A stretch of 29,357 bases of DNA from Azonexaceae bacterium (GTDB lineage: Bacteria; Pseudomonadota; Gammaproteobacteria; Burkholderiales; Rhodocyclaceae). The stretch lies in NCBI GenBank assembly GCA_009469665.1, contig SSTB01000194.1:1-29357 (forward strand), written 5' to 3'. A program made the position numbers and the translations under genes. A model generated the notes under the pieces. The model saw only the letters and a list, made by a program, of their open reading frames with translations. It had not been told where the DNA came from and did not search any database. This document shows positions 24,935-29,357 of the stretch, piece after piece (position 1 is the first letter of the stretch; every line of letters begins with the position of its first letter).

Positions 24935-26026
24935 TTATAACTCTTTGGCACAGAAATTGACGAGATTCGAGGCTAAATCCGGCTGGGCGGCCAGACCGCC
25001 GGCCCAGCGACGATTATGGGCGGCGATGGCGGGCAGATGGGTGAGGAAGGCGGGCCAGCGGGCTCCTGCATTGGCGCCTTGGTTCCAGGCGTGAAAAAAG
25101 CCCTTGAGGGTTTCCGTGGCTGTTTTGGGCAGGCCGTGGCAATAGCGGTCCAGAAAAGCGTCCAGCTTGGCCAGGTGGGCAGCATCGTCCTGAGGGTAGA
25201 TGTGCCAGACGAAGGGCCGTGCAGCCCATTGGGCACGTACGAAGGAGTCTTCGCCGCGGACAAAATTGAGGTCGCAGTTCCAGAGCAGGCGGTCGTATTC
25301 CGCCTGGGGCAGGAAAGGAATCGGCTGTACCGTAAGCGGGCCGCAGCACCAGGGGCCATTGCCCCCTAGATGGCGTGCAACGGCCGCGAGGGGCTTGCCG
25401 GGCGGCACATGGCAGAGCACGGGGCGCTCCCCTGCTGCCCAGGCGTCGAGCAATTCGGCCACAGGGGCCGTGTCGTAGCAGAAGAGGCTGACCTCCAGTG
25501 TCGCGCGGGCAGGTCGGGTAGCAAGGAAGACGTCTCTTGCGGCCAAGAGACTCCGTTCGCGCAACAGTCCGCCCGTTCCGGCGGTGAACCCGGGAAGAAA
25601 GAAGTGCTTCACCAGGCGCAGGGCGGGGTGAGGTGAGGAAAGACCATGGCAAGATTCAACCCAGGGTTCGGCCGACAGGTACTCCAGGTTGAGCCAGCGC
25701 GGGGCAGGGTTGCGGGAGGCCATGGCGCGCTGGTAGTTGGCGGGCAGCTCGCAGGCGAAAGCCTCGATGACGACAGACGCTGGCGCTACTGCGGGAAATT
25801 TGGCGGGCCAGCGACGTATGTCGACCCCCTTGACGCGCTGCTCGTCGAGGTTGGCGACCACTTCGGGCTGTAGTGGCACCAGGGCGGCAAGATCGTCCAC
25901 CCACAGTCGCACCGGCAGGGCGTGCTCAGCCGCCAACTGACGCGCCAAGCGCCAGCAAACTCCGATGTCGCCGTAGTTATCGATGACGCGGCAGAAGATG
26001 TCCCAGGGAGCCTGCATGGGCGCCAT
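24935..26026 (-). CDS. earP: EF-P arginine rhamnosyltransferase EarP
   Basis: A 363-residue GT-B-type glycosyltransferase that adds rhamnose from dTDP-rhamnose to Arg32 of EF-P. The N-terminal motif WDIFCRVIDNYGDIGVCWRL carries the two aspartates known to be essential (Asp16 and Asp20 here; Asp13 and Asp17 if the next ATG is used). The C-terminal nucleotide-sugar motif RGEDSFVRAQWA is at 257-268. The start at 26026 has AGGA 7 bases upstream; MQAPWD at 26017 is the alternative and gives the published residue numbering. Adjacent earP and efp is the expected linkage. Its start lies only 15 bases from the divergent glycosylase gene. Confidence 0.96.
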   Translation of the reverse strand: MAPMQAPWDIFCRVIDNYGDIGVCWRLARQLAAEHALPVRLWVDDLAALVPLQPEVVANLDEQRVKGVDIRRWPAKFPAVAPASVVIEAFACELPANYQRAMASRNPAPRWLNLEYLSAEPWVESCHGLSSPHPALRLVKHFFLPGFTAGTGGLLRERSLLAARDVFLATRPARATLEVSLFCYDTAPVAELLDAWAAGERPVLCHVPPGKPLAAVARHLGGNGPWCCGPLTVQPIPFLPQAEYDRLLWNCDLNFVRGEDSFVRAQWAARPFVWHIYPQDDAAHLAKLDAFLDRYCHGLPKTATETLKGFFHAWNQGANAGARWPAFLTHLPAIAAHNRRWAGGLAAQPDLASNLVNFCAKEL

Positions 26027-26041
26027 GTTAACATCCTGGCC

Positions 26042-26692
26042 ATGCCCGAATTCATCTCTCCTGGCGACTGTACCGCCTGCCCGCGCCTTGCCGACCACCT
26101 GAAAAACCTGCGCCAATGGGAGCCCGCATGGCACTGCTTGCCTGTGCCGGCCTTCGGAGATATCTCCGCTAGCCTGCTGGTGGTAGGTCTTGCGCCGGGG
26201 GAAAAAGGCGCCAACCGCACCGGTCGGCCGTTTACGGGCGACGTGGCCGGGGAATTGCTGTACCCGGCCCTGCACCGCTTCGGCTTCGCCAGCGTTGCAG
26301 GGCCCCTGGGGGCCGATGGCTGGGCCAATCCGGCCATGTCCCTCGCCGACTGTCGCATCACCAATGCCGTGCGCTGCCTGCCGCCGGCCAATAAGCCGAC
26401 AACGGCGGAAATCCGCCAGTGCAACGGCCACCTCAAGGCAGAACTGGCGGCCATGCCGCGCCTCAAGGCCATCGTCGCCCTGGGCGCCATTGCCCACCAG
26501 GCGGTGCTCTGGGCCTACGGGCTGAAGAGCAAGGAACGCGTGTTCGGCCACGACGTTCAGCACGACCTACCGGACGGGCCTCGGCTCTTCGACAGCTACC
26601 ACTGCAGCGGTTACAACTGGCGTACCGGGCGCCTCACCCGGGAAAGCTTCGAGGCGGTGTTCGACGGGGTGCGCCGCTACCTGAAACCATGA
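26042..26692 (+). CDS. Family 5 uracil-DNA glycosylase (UDGb-like)
   Basis: A 216-residue base-excision repair enzyme of the iron-sulfur UDG class. Four cysteines in the usual spacing, Cys10, Cys13, Cys112 and Cys127, should hold a 4Fe-4S cluster. Motif A is VVGLAPGEKGANRTGRPFTGD (47-67), which has the GLAP and GNRTGR-type signature of family 5 rather than the GEAPG form of family 4. The C-terminal motif is SYHCSGYNWRTGRLT, again of the family-5 kind. UDGb enzymes remove uracil and also other deaminated bases. No Shine-Dalgarno sequence precedes the ATG, which is 15 bases from the divergent earP start. It overlaps uvrC by 4 bases. Confidence 0.88.
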   Translation: MPEFISPGDCTACPRLADHLKNLRQWEPAWHCLPVPAFGDISASLLVVGLAPGEKGANRTGRPFTGDVAGELLYPALHRFGFASVAGPLGADGWANPAMSLADCRITNAVRCLPPANKPTTAEIRQCNGHLKAELAAMPRLKAIVALGAIAHQAVLWAYGLKSKERVFGHDVQHDLPDGPRLFDSYHCSGYNWRTGRLTRESFEAVFDGVRRYLKP

Positions 26693-28521
26693 GCTCGGGA
26701 AAACCGGGGGGTACCTTCGACGCCAAAGCCTTCCTGTCCAGCCTGACCGAGCTGCCAGGGGTCTACCGCATGCTCGACGCCGGCGGCAACGTGCTCTATG
26801 TGGGCAAGGCCAAGAGCCTGAAAAAGCGGGTGTCGTCATACTTCCGGGAAAACCTGCCGAGTCCGCGCATCGCCCACATGGTGAGCCAGATCGCCCATGT
26901 GGAAACGACGGCGACCCGTTCCGAGGCCGAGGCGCTGCTGCTGGAAAACAACCTTATCAAATCGCTGAACCCCCGCTACAACATCCTGTTTCGCGACGAC
27001 AAGTCCTACCCCTACATCATCCTCTCCCGGGACGAATTCCCGCGGCTGGGCTTTTTCCGCGGCAATCCTGACCGCAAAGCCGAGTATTTCGGGCCCTATC
27101 CATCGGCCTGGGCGGTGCGCGATGGCATGCAGACCCTGCAGAAGATGTTCCGCCTGCGTACCTGCGAAGACAGCGTTTTCGCCAACCGTTCTCGGCCTTG
27201 TCTGCTCTACCAGATCCGTCGCTGCAGCGGCTCTTGCGTCGGCCACATTTCGGCCGAGGACTACGCCCGGGACGTGCAACTGGCCGCGATGTTCCTGCAC
27301 GGCCGGCAGCAGGAAGTGATCAAGCGCCTTTCCAAGTCCATGGAGGTGGCTTCCGCGCGTCTGGCCTTCGAGATGGCCGCCATCTACCGGGACCAGATCC
27401 AGTCCCTGCGCCAGGTTCAGGAAAAACAGTTTGTCTCCAGCGCCAAGGGTGAGGATGTCGATATCGTCGTTGCACTGCGGGAAGCGGGGCAGTTATGCGT
27501 CAACCTGGCCATGGTGCGTGGTGGGCGTCACCTGGGGGATCGTCCCCAGTTCGCCACCAATGCCGGGGATTCGACCCCTGCGGACGCGGTAGCAGCATTC
27601 CTGCAACAGCATTACGCCGTTCATCCGGCGCCGGCGCGGATATTCGTCTCGCCACCGGCGACGGAAGAGGAGGGCAATGACCCCGCAGCCGTGCTGGCCG
27701 AGTTGGCGGGTCGCGCCGTGCCAGTGCTGCAGCCTCGCTCGGGGGTGCACCGCACCTGGGTCGAGATGGCTTTGCAGAACGCAAGGCTCGCCATCGTCGC
27801 CCGCAACCAGGCGGCCGCCCAGCAAGAGCAGCGCCTCGCCGCCCTGCAGGAGGCCCTGGGGCTCACCGAGGCCGTTGCCCGTATCGAATGCTTCGACATC
27901 AGCCACACCCAAGGTGAGGCCACAGTAGCCTCCTGCGTGGTCTATCAGGGCAATGGCATGAAGAAGTCCGACTACCGGCGCTTCAATATCCGCGACATTC
28001 AGCCTGGGGATGACTACGCTGCCATGCGCCAGGCGGTGAGCCGGCGCTACGACGGTGTGGCGGCAGGGGAAGGGACGGCGCCAGACCTCATCCTCATTGA
28101 TGGCGGCAAGGGCCAAGTGGGCGTCGCCTACGAAGCCATGGCCGACCTGGGTCTGGGCGATTTGCCGATGATAGGCGTGGCCAAGGGGGACGCCAGGAAG
28201 CCTGGCCTGGAATCCCTGATTTTCCCGGACGGCCGCGAGCCGCTACAATTGCCGCCCGAGCACCCGGCTCTGCATTTGATTCAGGAAATCCGCGACGAAG
28301 CCCACCGCTTTGCCATCACCGGCCATCGTGCCCGGAGGGGCAAGGTGCGCAATACTTCCAAACTTGAAAGTCTGCCCGGCATTGGCCCGGCCCGGCGCAA
28401 GGCCCTGGTGGCGCAGTTTGGTGGGCTTCCCGGGGTGCTCGCCGCCAGTCCTGAGCAACTGGCGGCGGTGCCGGGAATCAGCCGGGAACTGGCGAATAAA
28501 ATCTACGCTGCATTACACTGA
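26689..28521 (+). CDS. uvrC: Excinuclease ABC subunit C (UvrC)
   Basis: A 610-residue nuclease, identical in length to E. coli UvrC, that makes both incisions in nucleotide excision repair after UvrB is loaded. The GIY-YIG domain is at about 22-100 (GVYRMLDAGG, VLYVGKAKSLKKRVSSYF). Four cysteines at 159, 171, 179 and 183 (RTCEDSV, RPCLLY, RRCSGSC) match those of the reported UvrC iron-sulfur site. A UVR motif follows near 205-240, then the RNase-H-like domain (IECFDISHTQGE, LILIDGGKGQV) and helix-hairpin-helix motifs at the end (LPGIGPARRKAL, VPGISRELANKI). The ATG overlaps the glycosylase stop by 4 bases, linking two repair genes in one transcript. Confidence 0.98.
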   Translation: MSSGKPGGTFDAKAFLSSLTELPGVYRMLDAGGNVLYVGKAKSLKKRVSSYFRENLPSPRIAHMVSQIAHVETTATRSEAEALLLENNLIKSLNPRYNILFRDDKSYPYIILSRDEFPRLGFFRGNPDRKAEYFGPYPSAWAVRDGMQTLQKMFRLRTCEDSVFANRSRPCLLYQIRRCSGSCVGHISAEDYARDVQLAAMFLHGRQQEVIKRLSKSMEVASARLAFEMAAIYRDQIQSLRQVQEKQFVSSAKGEDVDIVVALREAGQLCVNLAMVRGGRHLGDRPQFATNAGDSTPADAVAAFLQQHYAVHPAPARIFVSPPATEEEGNDPAAVLAELAGRAVPVLQPRSGVHRTWVEMALQNARLAIVARNQAAAQQEQRLAALQEALGLTEAVARIECFDISHTQGEATVASCVVYQGNGMKKSDYRRFNIRDIQPGDDYAAMRQAVSRRYDGVAAGEGTAPDLILIDGGKGQVGVAYEAMADLGLGDLPMIGVAKGDARKPGLESLIFPDGREPLQLPPEHPALHLIQEIRDEAHRFAITGHRARRGKVRNTSKLESLPGIGPARRKALVAQFGGLPGVLAASPEQLAAVPGISRELANKIYAALH

Positions 28522-28524
28522 CGC

Positions 28525-29106
28525 ATGCCATTCAACCTACCCATCTTTCTTACTTGGCTGCGTATCGTCGCCATTCCCCTGCTGATCGGGGTCTATTATC
28601 TGCCTGCCGAATGGGCGACGCTGCAGGAACGCAACCTGGCTGCCACCCTGATCTTCATTTCTGCGGCGCTCACCGACTGGGCGGACGGTTACCTTGCCCG
28701 CAAGCTCAACCAGACATCGGCCTTTGGCGCCTTTCTCGATCCGGTGGCGGACAAGCTCATGGTGGCGGCCGCCCTCATCATCCTGGTGCAGCTTGATCGG
28801 ACCGACGCGATCGTTGCCGGCATCATCATCGGTCGCGAGATCACCATTTCTGCGCTGCGGGAATGGATGGCCAGCATCGGGGCGCGCAAGAGCGTCGCGG
28901 TGTCGATGCTCGGCAAGATCAAGACCACGGCTCAAATGGTCGCCATCCCGATGCTTCTGTATCATGCCCAGATCGACGGCATTGATATTCACCGCTTCGG
29001 CAGCTGGTTGATCTGGGTCGCCGCTCTGTTGACGCTCTGGTCCATGGGTTATTACCTGCGGCGAGCCTGGCCGGAGATTGCGAGCAGGGCTGGCGACCTC
29101 CCTTGA
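28525..29106 (+). CDS. pgsA: CDP-diacylglycerol-glycerol-3-phosphate 3-phosphatidyltransferase
   Basis: A 193-residue integral membrane enzyme that makes phosphatidylglycerol phosphate. The CDP-alcohol phosphotransferase signature is complete: Asp51, Asp54-Gly55, Ala58-Arg59, Gly68, Asp72 and Asp76 in DWADGYLARK to LDPVADKL. Hydrophobic helices occur around 7-26, 38-50, 77-88, 90-104, 133-146 and 158-176. It follows uvrC after 3 bases and precedes the tRNA-Gly/tRNA-Cys genes, the same uvrC-pgsA-glyW-cysT order as E. coli. The last codons and stop overlap the -35 box of the tRNA promoter. Confidence 0.97.
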   Translation: MPFNLPIFLTWLRIVAIPLLIGVYYLPAEWATLQERNLAATLIFISAALTDWADGYLARKLNQTSAFGAFLDPVADKLMVAAALIILVQLDRTDAIVAGIIIGREITISALREWMASIGARKSVAVSMLGKIKTTAQMVAIPMLLYHAQIDGIDIHRFGSWLIWVAALLTLWSMGYYLRRAWPEIASRAGDLP

Positions 29107-29130
29107 CATCGCTCTGCCAGCGCCTATAAT
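29103..29130 (+). promoter_or_regulatory. Consensus sigma-70 promoter for the tRNA genes
   Basis: TTGACA at 29103-29108 and TATAAT at 29125-29130, both perfect consensus, are separated by 16 bases. Transcription would start about 29137, 10 bases before the mature tRNA-Gly. A GC-rich stretch (GCCGG) follows the -10, as in stringently controlled stable-RNA promoters. The -35 overlaps the pgsA stop codon. Confidence 0.9.
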
Positions 29131-29146
29131 GCCGGCTCTGTTCGAT

Positions 29147-29222
29147 GCGGCAGTAGCTCAGTTGGTAGAGCGCAACCTTGCCAAGGTTGAGGTCGAGAGT
29201 TCGAGACTCTTCTGCCGCTCCA
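29147..29222 (+). tRNA. glyW: tRNA-Gly (anticodon GCC)
   Basis: A 76-base tRNA. Acceptor arms GCGGCAG and CTGCCGC pair perfectly, followed by T and an encoded CCA. The D-arm is AGCTCAGTTGGTAGAGC, the anticodon loop TTGCCAA with anticodon GCC between CAACC and GGTTG, and the T-arm GTTCGAGAC. It reads the GGC and GGT glycine codons. Confidence 0.97.
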
Positions 29223-29230
29223 AGGATTTC

Positions 29231-29255
29231 GGGGAAAGCATGGCTTTCCCCTTTT
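29231..29255 (+). terminator. Terminator-like hairpin between the two tRNA genes
   Basis: GGGGAAAGC (29231-29239) pairs perfectly with GCTTTCCCC (29243-29251) around ATG, then TTTT. It begins 8 bases after tRNA-Gly. The 28 bases from the hairpin to tRNA-Cys hold no convincing promoter, so it may end part of the transcripts or guide processing. Confidence 0.65.
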
Positions 29256-29283
29256 AGTTGCACCTGATACAGTCTTTCGGCAC

Positions 29284-29357
29284 GGCGCGATAGCAAAGCG
29301 GTTATGCACCGGATTGCAAATCCGTGTAGGTCGGTTCGACTCCGGCTCGCGCCTCCA
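29284..29357 (+). tRNA. cysT: tRNA-Cys (anticodon GCA)
   Basis: A 74-base tRNA that ends exactly at the window edge with its encoded CCA. Acceptor arms GGCGCGA and TCGCGCC pair, followed by T. The D-arm is TAGCAAAGCGGTTATGCA, the anticodon loop TTGCAAA with anticodon GCA between CGGAT/ATCCG-type arms, and the T-arm GGTTCGACTCC. It reads TGC and TGT codons. Confidence 0.97.

Noticed and set aside
24315..25094. Plus-strand open frame of 259 codons across efp and earP
   Set aside because: It is antisense to two well-supported genes; its Val/Gly/Asp/His-rich sequence is a mirror of efp codons.
26419..26688. Upstream extension of the uvrC frame by 90 codons
   Set aside because: It lies within the glycosylase gene; the start at 26689 gives exactly the E. 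coli UvrC length.

Overview
The window is a block of core chromosome from a betaproteobacterium, most likely of the Rhodocyclales type. This rests on moderately high GC (most sampled 60-base rows are 55-67% GC), the gene order, E. coli-like lengths and motifs in nearly every protein, and the linked EarP/EF-P(Arg32) pair. Genes are tightly packed with many 1-4 base overlaps. I see no insertion sequence, phage gene or CRISPR array.

Layout. (1) 1-3577: the 5' end of rne on the minus strand, a 415-base divergent spacer, then rluC, an HAD phosphatase, a Rieske protein and an S49 peptidase (sppA). (2) 3578-5183: a convergent spacer holding a perfect 39-base three-way-junction sequence, then maf (yceF) followed by an RsmI-like methyltransferase, both on the minus strand. 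(3) 5282-11837: the fatty-acid cluster yceD-rpmF-plsX-fabH-fabD-fabG-acpP-fabF and a ygfX-like gene. Hairpins lie before plsX and on both sides of acpP. (4) 11902-18329: nadB (minus) diverges from rpoE, which is followed at once by rseC, a DegP/MucD protease, a glutaredoxin-like gene and lepA. The anti-sigma genes rseA and rseB that normally sit between rpoE and rseC are absent. (5) 18341-24170: lepB, a DUF4845 gene, rnc, era, recO, pdxJ, acpS and nagZ. (6) 24171-26026: efp and earP on the minus strand. (7) 26042-29357: a family-5 uracil-DNA glycosylase, uvrC, pgsA, tRNA-Gly(GCC) and tRNA-Cys(GCA).

How the genes fit together. The fab block carries phosphate acyltransfer (PlsX), initiation (FabH, FabD), elongation (FabF, FabG) and the carrier AcpP; AcpS, further on, attaches its phosphopantetheine arm. 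PgsA uses the lipid products for phosphatidylglycerol. RpoE, RseC and DegP form an envelope-stress unit, LepB and SppA process and clear signal peptides, and NagZ recycles muropeptides. LepA, EF-P/EarP, RluC, Rnc and Era serve ribosomes and RNA. RecO, UvrC and the glycosylase serve DNA repair.

Most of the window is ordinary housekeeping. The points most worth a second look are the sigma-E operon without rseA/rseB, a 60-base 28%-GC patch that stays in frame inside nagZ, and two intrinsic-terminator hairpins that end 3 and 8 bases before the start codons of plsX and lepA.
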